The position numbers and the translations under genes are program-made. Of a stretch of 64,000 nt of DNA, positions 19,143 to 29,500 are shown one piece after another. The stretch is taken from contig NZ_CALPDB010000005.1 of the NCBI RefSeq assembly GCF_943193155.1, positions 1 to 64,000 of the forward strand, written 5' to 3'. The notes under the pieces were generated by a model, which was not told the DNA's origin, made no database searches, and saw only the letters and a list, made by a program, of their open reading frames with translations. This stretch comes from Veillonella intestinalis. GTDB taxonomy: Bacteria; Bacillota; Negativicutes; Veillonellales; Veillonellaceae. Positions within the stretch are counted from its first letter, which is position 1, and every line of letters starts with the position of its first letter.

Positions 19143-20624
19143 ATGCACACACAGTTTCCGATTATCATAGCCTTTGCAATTTACTTAGGCCTTATGATGT
19201 ACATCGGCATCTATTATTATCGCAAATCACGAAATTTAAGTGATTACATTCTAGGGGGCCGTAAACTAGGGCCTTGGCTCACTTCAATGAGCGCCGAAGC
19301 ATCTGATATGAGTGGTTGGATGCTCATGGGTTTACCTGGTTTTGCTTACAGCACTGGCATTTCAGCTATTTGGATCGCCTTAGGTCTCGCTGGTGGCACC
19401 TGGCTCAATTGGGCCTTTGTATCAAAGCGACTTCGTAATCACACAGAGGTTGCCAACAACAGTTTAACAATTCCGGATTATTTAAAAAACCGATTCCGCG
19501 ACACGTCAAGAATTTTACCGATTGTATCTGCTATTTTTATTATTATCTTCTTCTTGATTTATACATCGTCCGGTTTCGTCGCTGGGGGTAAATTATTTAC
19601 TACAATTTTTGGTTTGGAATATACAACCTCACTCCTAATTACAGCCGGCGTAGTTATCTTTTACACCTTCTTAGGTGGCTTCTTAGCCGTAAGCTGGACT
19701 GATTTAATTCAAGGCACTATGATGTTTTTTGCTATTTTAATCATTCCAATTACAGCTACCATTATGTTAAATGGTCCTGTTAATACAGCTCACTTAATTG
19801 CTACTGAGTTTCCTCAAGGCTTATCAATTTGGGGACCTGAATCAGATACGTTTGCCTTAACAATAGGTATTATTTCTTCCTTAGCTTGGGGCCTTGGCTA
19901 CTTCGGCCAACCGCATATCTTAGTGCGTTTCATGGCAATATCTGATGCACGCGAGTTAAAAAAAGCTACTAACATCGCTATGGTCTGGGTTATTATTTCT
20001 CTAGTAGCGGCTGTTATTGTCGGCCTTGTAGGTAAGGTATATCTGACAACACCACTAGAAGGGGCTGATGTGGAAAAAGTATTTTTAGTAATGAATGAAC
20101 AGCTTTTCCCACCATTTGTAGCTGGTCTCATTTGGTCCGCTGTACTAGCTGCCATTATGAGTACAGCCTCTGGCCAATTACTAGTAACAGCCTCTTCAGT
20201 ATCACAAGACTTGTATAAAAATATTGTAGGGCATCAAACCAGTGACCGTGAACTCGTATTAATTAGTCGTATTACCGTTCTTATTATTTCTGCCATTGCC
20301 CTTTGGCTAGCATTAGATCCTAACAGCTATATCTTAACCATGGTAGCCTATGCTTGGGCTGGTTTTGGAGCTGCCTTTGGTCCAGCTATTCTACTCTCCC
20401 TCTTCTGGCGTCGTATGACTTTGAAAGGCTGTGTAGCTGGCGTTATTGTAGGCGGCTTAACCGTTCTAATTTGGAAACAATTTGCTTGGTTTGGCTTGTA
20501 TGAAATTGTTCCTGGTTTCATCTTATCAACCTTAGCTATTTATGTGGTAAGTCTATTAGATGCACCACCATCCAAAGAAATTACTGATGAATTTGATGCA
20601 GCTCAACAAATGCATATTTTGTAA
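19143..20624 (+). CDS. putP: Sodium/proline-type symporter (SSS family)
   Basis: About 493 residues with 12-13 hydrophobic segments of the sodium:solute symporter family. The N-terminal portion YILGGRKLGPWLTSMSAEASDMSGWMLMGLPG is the PutP signature, and AIMSTASGQLLVTASSVSQDLYK near residue 335 is the conserved sodium-site region. Proline is the best guess for the substrate. The start ATG follows AAAAGGGGGTG; the upstream GTG falls inside that site. A strong terminator follows at 20666-20690. Confidence 0.9.
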   Translation: MHTQFPIIIAFAIYLGLMMYIGIYYYRKSRNLSDYILGGRKLGPWLTSMSAEASDMSGWMLMGLPGFAYSTGISAIWIALGLAGGTWLNWAFVSKRLRNHTEVANNSLTIPDYLKNRFRDTSRILPIVSAIFIIIFFLIYTSSGFVAGGKLFTTIFGLEYTTSLLITAGVVIFYTFLGGFLAVSWTDLIQGTMMFFAILIIPITATIMLNGPVNTAHLIATEFPQGLSIWGPESDTFALTIGIISSLAWGLGYFGQPHILVRFMAISDARELKKATNIAMVWVIISLVAAVIVGLVGKVYLTTPLEGADVEKVFLVMNEQLFPPFVAGLIWSAVLAAIMSTASGQLLVTASSVSQDLYKNIVGHQTSDRELVLISRITVLIISAIALWLALDPNSYILTMVAYAWAGFGAAFGPAILLSLFWRRMTLKGCVAGVIVGGLTVLIWKQFAWFGLYEIVPGFILSTLAIYVVSLLDAPPSKEITDEFDAAQQMHIL

Positions 20625-20665
20625 GATATATTGATTAATTAAATATACTTATATATACCAATAAC

Positions 20666-20690
20666 AAAAGAGGCCCTAGGGCCTCTTTTT
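20666..20690 (+). terminator. Terminator of putP
   Basis: GAGGCCC and GGGCCTC arms separated by TA, followed by five T on the plus strand, 42 bases after the symporter stop codon. The preceding AAAA makes it potentially two-way. Confidence 0.9.
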
Positions 20691-20719
20691 ACTATTATCT
20701 ATTGTTAGAGGAATAATAA

Positions 20720-20756
20720 AAAGGCTGTAGCTCACTAATCGTGAACTATAGCCTTT
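20720..20756 (-). terminator. Terminator of the downstream adhesin gene
   Basis: Sixteen-base arms (20720-20735 and 20741-20756) pair with two G-U wobbles around a 5-base loop. On the minus strand the stem is followed by TTTTTATTATT. It lies about 130 bases after the stop codon of the adhesin gene at 20888. Confidence 0.85.
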
Positions 20757-20887
20757 GTTATACTTCCATATAGTATATACATTTACCTTCACATATATTA
20801 TAGTTAATCCGTTCATATAATATATGAATAAAATAATACTCTGCTATACGAATTCTTATTTATCAGTATTCAGTTACTAATACAAAA

Positions 20888-22486
20888 TTATCGAGCTGCT
20901 AATAATGCTTCTAATTTTGCTAAACGTTCATTTAAAGCAGCATTTTCAGCTTTAACAGTATCTACTTCATTAGCTTTTGCTTTTAATACTTCAATATCTT
21001 TACCTTGATCTTCTAAAGCAGATACTAATTCAGCTTTAGATAAACCTTGGTATGGAGAAGAATCGCCAAAGCGGAAGGATAAACCTGCATTGTACATGTT
21101 TTCAGAGTTACCTACAGCAGTAGCAAAACTGAACATTAAGTTTTCATTTGGGCGATAGAACGCACCAAGAGCAGCTGCCTGTTCATTTTTATATGCACCA
21201 AAACCTGCAGCAAATGTCAATTTGGAGTCATCATCAAAATCAAGTGGATGTAAACCTGCTAAAGCTGCGGCACCAGCACCAATTTTATTTACACGAGTAC
21301 CTAATTTGTCTACGCGATTATTTAAGCCAGAAATAGCCGTGTCATGATTGCTTACACGATCTGTCAAGTCATTAATAGCGTTGGTGTTATTAGTTACACG
21401 GCCATTAAGGTCTTGAATAGAATTTGTGTTGTCAGATACGCGATTATCTAAATCCTTAATTTGATCTGTATGTTCTTTAATTGTTTGGCCTTGATTTTCT
21501 ATATCAGTTTTAATATTGCTGATTTCTGTAGTATTATTATTGCCTGTATTCTCAATATTACCAATTTTTTCTTCTACTACAGTCACACGGCCATCTAATG
21601 CCGCTACTTTCCCATCAACTAAAGTCAAACGATTGTCTACAGATTTAAGCTGTGCTACGTTTACAGCATCAGTATCGGCACTACCAGCTGCTACATTAAC
21701 AATTTGACGAGTAGATAAACTATTACCTACTGATACTGCACCTAATTGTCCTTTTACTGTATTAGCAATTGCTTTTTTGTCCGTATCAATTGCTTTATCC
21801 GCAGCATATACTTCACTATTTGAATAATTAGCCTTCGCACTTGTTGTAATAATATCTGTAGCTTTATTATTTATTAATTTACTACGATTCGCTACTGAAT
21901 AACTGCCTAGAGCAATAGCATCTGTTACGCGGTTCGTTTTAGTTTCTAACCCAATAGCAACTGATCTTAAATTAGAACTTGCATTAGAACCTAAAGTTAT
22001 ACTCTGTAAACCAGCCTCTGAATCTTTACCAATACTAATGCCTTCCTTGCCATTATTAAGCTTCACACCATTACCTAAAGCTATACTATCCATTGCATTT
22101 GCCTTTACATTAGTGCCTATAGCAATAGTATTCATCCCATACGAAACATCAGAGCCTAAGCCCACACCATGGCTAATCGCATAAGAGCCTGCTGCTACAC
22201 GATTACCAATAGAAATATTTTCAGTATGCCGACTATTTCCTGTATCGCCAGCATCACTAGTCGATACTTTATTACCAATAGCTATACCACGATCTTCAGC
22301 AATTACATCATTACCAATCCCAATACTACTGTTTTCTGCCCGAGAATTGTTACCAATAGAAACTGTACCCTCTTGAGCTGTTGCAGTACTCCCTAACGTT
22401 ACAGCATCTGCCTGTGCCACTGTCATAACACTCACAGCTAATAAACTAGATAGAACTAAACTCTTTAACACTTTTTCCTTACTCAT
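20888..22486 (-). CDS. Trimeric autotransporter adhesin (YadA-like), copy 1
   Basis: A 532-residue outer-membrane adhesin. Signal peptide 1-26 (ending VAQA) is followed by a YadA-type head of repeated S-I-x-I-G / A-I-x-x-G turns to about residue 235, a neck with the VNVAQL motif near residue 278, and a stalk with four 14-residue coiled-coil repeats (pattern I-x-D-L-x-x-R-V). The YadA barrel (KLTFAAGFG to GLSFRFG) covers residues 400-474. Unusually, 58 further residues of leucine-zipper-like coiled coil follow the barrel. It is very similar in signal, stalk, barrel and tail to the gene at 22622; the heads differ. AGAAAGGA serves as ribosome site. Confidence 0.93.
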   Translation of the reverse strand: MSKEKVLKSLVLSSLLAVSVMTVAQADAVTLGSTATAQEGTVSIGNNSRAENSSIGIGNDVIAEDRGIAIGNKVSTSDAGDTGNSRHTENISIGNRVAAGSYAISHGVGLGSDVSYGMNTIAIGTNVKANAMDSIALGNGVKLNNGKEGISIGKDSEAGLQSITLGSNASSNLRSVAIGLETKTNRVTDAIALGSYSVANRSKLINNKATDIITTSAKANYSNSEVYAADKAIDTDKKAIANTVKGQLGAVSVGNSLSTRQIVNVAAGSADTDAVNVAQLKSVDNRLTLVDGKVAALDGRVTVVEEKIGNIENTGNNNTTEISNIKTDIENQGQTIKEHTDQIKDLDNRVSDNTNSIQDLNGRVTNNTNAINDLTDRVSNHDTAISGLNNRVDKLGTRVNKIGAGAAALAGLHPLDFDDDSKLTFAAGFGAYKNEQAAALGAFYRPNENLMFSFATAVGNSENMYNAGLSFRFGDSSPYQGLSKAELVSALEDQGKDIEVLKAKANEVDTVKAENAALNERLAKLEALLAAR

Positions 22487-22621
22487 TTTAAATCCTTTCT
22501 ACCTCTAAATATAAACTATACTCAAATACTTCTTTTTAACGAATAAATTATCTCACATTATAAAAGAATAACCTTATCAACTGTAGCTTTAAAATTATCT
22601 CTATTTAATTATTTACTTCTA

Positions 22622-24250
22622 TTATTTAGTAGCTAATAAAGCTTCTAATTTCGCTAAGCGTTCATTTAAAGCAGCATTTTCTGCTTTAACAATAGCTACT
22701 TCACTAGCCTGTGCTTTAATTTCTTTTCCCTGTTCTTCTACAACAGACACTAATTCAGCTTTAGATAGACCTTGGTATGGAGAAGACTCGCCAAAGCGGA
22801 AAGATAAACCTGCACTATGCATATTTTCAGAGTTCCCTACTACAGTAGCAAAGCTAAACATTAAATTTTCATTTGGACGATAGAATCCACCAAGAGCGGC
22901 TGCTTGTTGATTTTTATATGAGCCAAAACCTGCAGCAAATGTCAATTTGGAGTCATCATCAAAATCAAGTGGGTGTAAGCCTGCTAAAGCTGCAGCACCA
23001 GCACCAATTTTATTTACACGAGTACCTAATTTATCTACGCGATTATTTAAGCCAGAAATAGCAATATCATGATTGCTTACACGATCTGTCAAGTCATTAA
23101 TAGCATTAGTATTTTTAGTTACGCGGCCATCAAGATCACTAATCTGAGACGTATGTGTTTCAATAATCTTACCTTGGTCCTCTACGTCTTTTTTAATATT
23201 GTTGATTTCTGTAGTATTAGCATTACCTGCACTCTCAATATTATCAATTTTTTCTTCTACTACAGTCACACGGTCACCTAATGCGTCTACTTTCCCATCT
23301 ACTAAAGTCAAGCGATTATCTACAGATTTAAGCTGTGCCACATTTACAGCATCTGTATCAGCACTACCAGCACCAACATTTATTATTTGACGAGTAGCAT
23401 CAGCCTTACCTATTGATACTGCACCATATGACCCTTTTATTGTAGCGACTATTGCATCTTTATCAGTTCTACTTGCAGCATCATTAGCATAAACTTGCGT
23501 AATTTCTGGATTCGAACTTGTTATGACCTTAGTATTCCCCTTATTAAGTATTCCTTCTCGATCAGCTACTGATGTCCCACCCAAAGCGACTGAAGCCTTA
23601 ACAAGTGCCTGAGCATAAGTTCCCAAAGCAACCCCAAAGTTATCAGATTTAGCTTGATAGCCTAATGAAGCTCCCGCATTTTTGCCACTGTCAGACTCTG
23701 CGCCAACGGCAACACCATAGAACACAGATCTAGATTGTGCACCAATAGCAACGCCGGAAAAATCAGCATTAGCTTCAGTACCTAATGCTGCTGCTAATTT
23801 ACCACTAAATGTTCTTGCACCAATAGCAATACCTTGATCTCCACCCGTTTCATTTGCTCTTGCATTATTACCAATAGCTATCGCATCTGTACTACCAGCA
23901 ATAGTCTCGCTGCCTATAGCCACTGCCTGTTTCCCATAAACAACATCACGCCCAATACCGATACCATGACTAATGGCAGTAGCTCTTGCCTCAACTCGAT
24001 TACCAATTGAAATATTCTCATGATGTAGACTTACATTTTTACCATCATTCTTGGTTCCATTATAAACTTCATTACCAATAGCAATACCACTATGGCTTGC
24101 ATGAGCTTCATGACCTACGGCAATACTTTTAGCATCCTTAACAGTAGCTGTATCTCCTAATTTAACATCATCTGCCTGTGCTACTGTTATAACACTTACT
24201 GCCAATAGACTAGATAAAACTAAACTCTTTAACACTTTCCTCTTACTCAT
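22622..24250 (-). CDS. Trimeric autotransporter adhesin (YadA-like), copy 2
   Basis: A 542-residue paralogue of the preceding entry with the same order: signal peptide 1-26, head of about 15 short beta-roll repeats, neck with VNVAQL, three 14-residue stalk repeats (one fewer than copy 1), barrel, and a 55-residue coiled-coil tail ending LNERLAKLEALL. The head is more elaborate (AIGNNARAN, AIGARTFSG, AIGAQSRS units) and shares little detail with copy 1, so binding specificity probably differs. The 5' leader, from the ribosome site to about 55 bases upstream, is almost identical to that of copy 1, which points to tandem duplication. Each probably has its own promoter. Confidence 0.93.
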   Translation of the reverse strand: MSKRKVLKSLVLSSLLAVSVITVAQADDVKLGDTATVKDAKSIAVGHEAHASHSGIAIGNEVYNGTKNDGKNVSLHHENISIGNRVEARATAISHGIGIGRDVVYGKQAVAIGSETIAGSTDAIAIGNNARANETGGDQGIAIGARTFSGKLAAALGTEANADFSGVAIGAQSRSVFYGVAVGAESDSGKNAGASLGYQAKSDNFGVALGTYAQALVKASVALGGTSVADREGILNKGNTKVITSSNPEITQVYANDAASRTDKDAIVATIKGSYGAVSIGKADATRQIINVGAGSADTDAVNVAQLKSVDNRLTLVDGKVDALGDRVTVVEEKIDNIESAGNANTTEINNIKKDVEDQGKIIETHTSQISDLDGRVTKNTNAINDLTDRVSNHDIAISGLNNRVDKLGTRVNKIGAGAAALAGLHPLDFDDDSKLTFAAGFGSYKNQQAAALGGFYRPNENLMFSFATVVGNSENMHSAGLSFRFGESSPYQGLSKAELVSVVEEQGKEIKAQASEVAIVKAENAALNERLAKLEALLATK

Positions 24251-24482
24251 TTTAAATCCTTTCTACCTCTAAATATAAACTATACTCAAATACTTCTTTT
24301 TCAACAAAACAAATTATAGCACATTCATTTTATTTTTAGCAATATCTTTTTATATTTTTTTCATCTTATTTTAATTTATAATCCTAATATATTAAAGGTC
24401 ATAATATTTTAATAATGACACTTAATTCCATTATTTTAGCCATTTTAAATAAAAATGTATTTAATACAATATTAAATAAAAG
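24251..24482. other. AT-rich region upstream of adhesin copy 2
   Basis: Very AT-rich spacer. The first 55 bases duplicate the leader upstream of copy 1 (22487-22541). No reading frame or other structure is recognisable. The promoter of copy 2 should lie here but cannot be placed with confidence. Confidence 0.45.
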
Positions 24483-24524
24483 AAAAAATAGACTATCATT
24501 TTTAATACTGATAGTCTATTTTTT
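24483..24524. terminator. Terminator downstream of the WG-repeat gene
   Basis: Sixteen-base perfect arms (24483-24498 and 24509-24524), core AATAGACTATCA, flank a 10-base loop with A and T runs on both sides, so it can work in either direction. On the minus strand it terminates the WG-repeat gene. Confidence 0.88.
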
Positions 24525-24588
24525 CATTTAATTTTAAGTTTTAAAGCCAAATCTATATTCGATTTATTAATTTACAAATACATCATAC

Positions 24589-26148
24589 CTATCGCATCAA
24601 CATCACACTTTTTCCAGTAGGAATTACAAAATTAACATCTTTATAAATTGGTTCTACTATCCATTTACCAGTCGTATCCATAACCCCCCATTTACCATCT
24701 ACACGAACTGCAGAATAATAGGCAAAGAAATTAGATGCATCTTGTATTGCTATATCTTTCGCTTCAAAAACAACTTGCCCTTCACGATTAATAATTTTAT
24801 AACCTGTAAAGCCATCGCCAAGTTCAGAATCGCCTACTACCCAAGCGAAACCTTCTGCACCAAATCCACTATGCAAGGAAATTTTAGATAGTCGGAATAC
24901 TTCCTTACGAGTTGGTTCTATTTGATAAACTCGCTTACCATCTGCTGCCGTAGCCACTACAAAACCATCATTCATAAAATCAACATCTTCGTAGAGGAAT
25001 GGCAATATCTGAGTATTTGTTAAATAATTCATGACACCTCGTTTTTCAGTTGTTTTATCTTTAAAAGCAATGTAAGGATCATTTAAATTGATTTTTTCTA
25101 AAGCATAATCACCATAAGGAATCAAGAAATTTCCCTTACGATCAACGACAGCTAATTTTTTATCATTTTCAATAATCGTACCAAAAGGCATCATTGGATA
25201 TACATGGTCTAATTTGCTATCAATGACTACGTTCCCATCACGGTCAATATACCCCCGTTTGATTTTATCTCGTACAACTGTAACACCACTATAGAAGTGG
25301 TTATGACGACCGTAGTCCCAAAAATCATTATAGCCATAACCAACACCTAAGCCAACTCCATCAGGACCAACATTGATACCAATCCCTGCACCATGACTAT
25401 TACCAATACCGGCTAATGCTACCCCTGCAATAGCGCCTAGTAAACTAAAACCAGATGCTTTACGCTGAATTTCAGCTAAACCGTCATAATAAGGATACAC
25501 ATAGTCAGCATCAACAGTAAATAATTCATTGCCACTGCTATCAATAGCTACAGGGGCACCAGATTTACTTTTAACAAAGGCTCTATCTTCTCTAAAATTA
25601 GTAAGAACATTTTTAAATTGAGGTGCAATAACAACATCATCATTTATGTCTTTAAAGCCATATTTCTTTGTCTTCTTGTCTTTAAATGGGATATATCCAT
25701 CTGAAACATAATTAATATCTTCCTCAACAGCAGGCACATCTAGTTTAACACCAATATAGCCGTCATCTTCCGCTTTAGGATTATTAAATACTATAATATG
25801 TCCGTTTTCACGAGCCGTGACGCGCTTATATTTTGGTTCAACTAAAACTTGCCCCTTTGTATCAACAAGACCATAACCTTCTTTAGTTTCTACAATCGCC
25901 ATAACACGTTGTTTATCTTTTAATTGTGCAGGATCCTCTCCTTTTACAGCACTATTTTCAATGGCAACACCATTGTTAGGAATAGTAGCAAATACATTCC
26001 CATCTTGCACAAACATTACATCCTCACTTTGTAAGGCTGAATTAGGTAAATAATTAATAGACTCTGTAATTATGGCATCACTATGGCCAACGCAAAAAGA
26101 ACATACCGCAGCAACCAGTAAAGTCTTCGACCGCTTTGATAATTTCAT
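24589..26148 (-). CDS. Exported WG-repeat protein
   Basis: About 519 residues. A signal peptide (KLSKRSKTLLVAAVCSFCVG) is followed by repeated WG-type beta motifs: GYGLVDTKGQVLVEPKYKRV, KKYGFKDINDDVVIAPQFKN, KRGYIDRDGNVVIDSKLDHV, GKWGVMDTTGKWIVEPIYKD. About midway (residues 240-285) lies a glycine-rich, hydrophobic insert (LLGAIAGVALAGIGNSHGAG). WG-repeat proteins are common in gut and oral anaerobes but have no agreed function. The start at 26148 has GAGGAGG seven bases upstream; an upstream codon adds a non-signal extension. It lies between two terminators, with a repeat-filled 5' region. Confidence 0.8.
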   Translation of the reverse strand: MKLSKRSKTLLVAAVCSFCVGHSDAIITESINYLPNSALQSEDVMFVQDGNVFATIPNNGVAIENSAVKGEDPAQLKDKQRVMAIVETKEGYGLVDTKGQVLVEPKYKRVTARENGHIIVFNNPKAEDDGYIGVKLDVPAVEEDINYVSDGYIPFKDKKTKKYGFKDINDDVVIAPQFKNVLTNFREDRAFVKSKSGAPVAIDSSGNELFTVDADYVYPYYDGLAEIQRKASGFSLLGAIAGVALAGIGNSHGAGIGINVGPDGVGLGVGYGYNDFWDYGRHNHFYSGVTVVRDKIKRGYIDRDGNVVIDSKLDHVYPMMPFGTIIENDKKLAVVDRKGNFLIPYGDYALEKINLNDPYIAFKDKTTEKRGVMNYLTNTQILPFLYEDVDFMNDGFVVATAADGKRVYQIEPTRKEVFRLSKISLHSGFGAEGFAWVVGDSELGDGFTGYKIINREGQVVFEAKDIAIQDASNFFAYYSAVRVDGKWGVMDTTGKWIVEPIYKDVNFVIPTGKSVMLMR

Positions 26149-26189
26149 ACAATACCCTCCTCTAATTCTAGCAAAATAACTTTTAATAC

Positions 26190-26315
26190 TCACTTAATAC
26201 ATACTTAGGTGCTCCTGAATACATATCTAGCACACGCTTAATATATATTGAACACATACTTAATACGTATGTAACACACGCTAAATACATATCTAGCACC
26301 TTAACACATACTTAA
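26190..26315. repeat. Degenerate 21-22-bp tandem repeat upstream of the WG-repeat gene
   Basis: Five to six imperfect units built on CTTAATACATA and TATCTAGCACACG motifs recur every 21-22 bases, starting about 40 bases upstream of the start codon. No reading frame crosses them. Confidence 0.75.
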
Positions 26316-26448
26316 CTCTGCGCTAACGTTCACTGTATTCACTTAACTTTTATTAGTTACTCATATTATAATTGTTGATTTTTAAATTGGCAATTATCTT
26401 ATTTAACAGCTAATATTGCATCTAAAAATAATGAAATTAATATAAAAA

Positions 26449-26478
26449 ACCGCAAGGCATCTATTGATACCTTGCGGT
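26449..26478 (-). terminator. Terminator of the PFOR gene
   Basis: Arms ACCGCAAGG and CCTTGCGGT (26449-26457, 26470-26478) form a hairpin followed on the minus strand by TTTTTTATA. It lies about 95 bases after the PFOR stop codon. Confidence 0.88.
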
Positions 26479-26573
26479 TCTACTAGCCCGTACTTATGCC
26501 TCTTGACCATCATGGTCGATACCTTACTTCATTGTAAGATTAGCAATAACTACAGTCTACATGTTTATTTGAA

Positions 26574-29500
26574 TTATTGTACTTCGTCAAAACCTTTTTG
26601 AAGACGAACGTAGGATTTACGACGTTCAATAGCATCTTTTTCAGTTTTTTCGAATAATTCTTCTGCCATTTCTGGAGCAGCTTTCTTCAAGGAAGCATAA
26701 CGAACTTCGTTCATTAAGAAGTCGCGGAAGCTTTCGGTTGGTTCTTTGGAATCCAAGCTGAATGGGTTCTTACCAGCTTCTTTAAGAGCTGGGTTGTAAC
26801 GGTAAAGATCCCAGTAACCAGAAGCAACAGCACGACGTTGTTCTTCCTGAGCATTACCCATACCGCCTTTAATACCATGGTTGATACATGGAGCATAAGC
26901 GATAATTAAGGATGGACCTGGATATGCTTCAGCTTCAGTGATAGCTTTCATTAATTGGTTTTTATCAGCACCCATGGAAACTTGAGCTACATATACATAG
27001 CCATAAGTCATAGCCATCATGCCAAGGTCTTTCTTCTTAGTACGTTTACCAGAAGCAGCGAACTGAGCTACAGCAGCTGTATGAGTGGATTTAGAGGACT
27101 GACCACCAGTATTGGAGTAAACTTCAGTATCGAATACAAATACGTTGATGTCTTCGCCAGAAGCTAATACATGGTCAAGACCGCCGAAACCGATATCGTA
27201 AGCCCAGCCGTCACCACCGAAGATCCATTGAGAACGTTTTACTAAGTATTGTTTCTTAGCAAGCATTTCTTTAACTTCTTCAGTTTGTTCAGCAGCTTCT
27301 AATTCTTTTACTAATTCAGCTACGCGTTCACGAGAACCTTCACCTTGGTCTTTGCCTTCGATCCAGTTTTCGATAGCTGCTTTTAAGCTTGGAGCTGCTT
27401 TTTCAGCAACAACTTGTGCAGTTTCAGCTAATTGAGCACGAACTTTTTGTGCACCAACGAACATACCATAGCCATATTCAGCATTATCTTCGAACAAGGA
27501 GTTGCCCCATGCAGGACCTTGACCTTGTTGGTTAGTAGTGTATGGAGAAGCTGGCATGGAAGCACCCCAGATAGAGGAACAACCAGTAGCATTTGCAATC
27601 ACCATGCGATCACCAAATAATTGAGTGATTAAACGAGCGTATGGAGTTTCACCACAACCTGCGCAAGCGCCGGAGAACTCAAGAAGTGGAGTTTCGAACT
27701 GGCTACCTTTTACAGTGTCTTTCTTCATTGGGTTAGCTTTTACTGGTAATTTAACTGCATAGTCCCAAGTTTCAGCAAATTCCATTTCGCCATCGATAGG
27801 ACGCATTTCAATAGCTTTGCCTTTAGGAGAAGGACAGATATTAACACAGTTGGAGCAACCTAAGCAATCAAGTGGAGATACAGCAATACGGAATTGAAGA
27901 TCTTTAGCACCAAGAGCTGGGATTGCTTCGAAGTTATCAGGACCAGCCGCTACTTCTTCAGCTGTAGCTAATACAGGACGAATTGTAGCATGTGGACATA
28001 CGAACGCACATTGGTTACATTGGATACAGTTTTCTTTAATCCAGTGTGGAACGAATAAAGCAGCACCACGTTTTTCATAAGCAGCTGTACCAGCAGGTAA
28101 TGTACCATCTTCGAAACCAGCAAAGGAGCTTACTGGTAAATCATAACCAGCTTGAGCATTTACAGGTTTACAGATGTTTTCAACATAGCTTGGGCAAGAT
28201 GCACAACCTGGTTTTTCTTCTTTAGCTGCATTGTCAACAGCATCTTTCCAAGAAGCAGGTACATCAATCTTAACAAGCGCGCCAACACCTTTGTCGATAG
28301 CAGCATTGTTCATGTCAACAACGTTTTGACCTTTTTTACCGTATGTTTTTTCTACGGAGTCTTTAAGGTATTCAATAGCTTTATCAACAGGAATGATATT
28401 TGTCAATTTGAAGAATGCAGCCTGACAAATCATGTTGATACGACCACCTAAGCCGATTTCACGAGCGATTTCAGCAGCGTTGATGATGTAGAAGTTCAAT
28501 TCTTTTTCAGCAATTGTACGACGAAGGTTTGCTGGTAATTTTTCTTCTAATTCTTCAGGAGTCCAAGTACAGTTCAAGAGGAATGTACCACCTTTTTTGA
28601 TACCACGAAGAAGGTCATATTCATGAACATAGGACTGACGATGACAAGCAATGAACTCAGGTTCAGTTACAAGGTAAGGTTTGTTGATTGGAGTCTTACC
28701 AAAACGAAGATGAGACATTGTTACGCCACCAGATTTTTTGGAGTCATAATCGAAGTATGCTTGAGCATACATATCAGTGTAGTCACCGATGATTTTGATA
28801 GCGGATTTGTTAGCACCTACAGTACCGTCAGAACCGAAGCCCCAGAATTTGCAGCCAGTTAAACCTTCAGCTGTAATGGAAACGCCTTCAGCGCGTTTTA
28901 AGGACAAGTTGGTAACGTCGTCTTCAATACCTAATGTAAAGAAGCGTTTAGGAGCATCAGCTAACATGTTATCGAATACAGATACAATGTCTGCAGGGAT
29001 AACGTCTTTGGAGCTTAAACCATAACGACCGCCATATACTTTAGCGTTGATATCGTTTTGTACTAAAGCAGCCTGTACATCTAAGAATAAAGGTTCAGCC
29101 AAAGCACCTGGTTCTTTCGTACGGTCTAAGACAGCAATGCGTTCTACTGTTTTAGGTAAAGCTGCTACGAAACGATCAGTTGCGAATGGACGGAACAAGT
29201 GAATTTTCACTAAACCAACCTTACGGCCTTGTTTGTTTAAGTAATCAACAGTTTCTTCTACTACTTGGCAGCTAGAACCCATAGCTACGATAACATCAGT
29301 AGCGTCTGGAGCACCTACGTAGTTGAATAATTGGTAGTTACGACCAGTTAATTTGTTGATTTCAGCCATGTAGTGTTCTACTACATTAGGAACTTCAAGG
29401 TAGAATGGGTTAGATGCTTCACGATGCTGGAAGTAAATATCAGGGTTTTCTGCAGTACCACGAGTTACAGGCGCATCTGGATTTAAAGCACGTTTACGGA

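Noticed and set aside
20625-20887. Mobile-element remnant between putP and adhesin copy 1
   Set aside because: The only structures are two terminators facing each other; no transposase fragment or flanking direct repeats were found.
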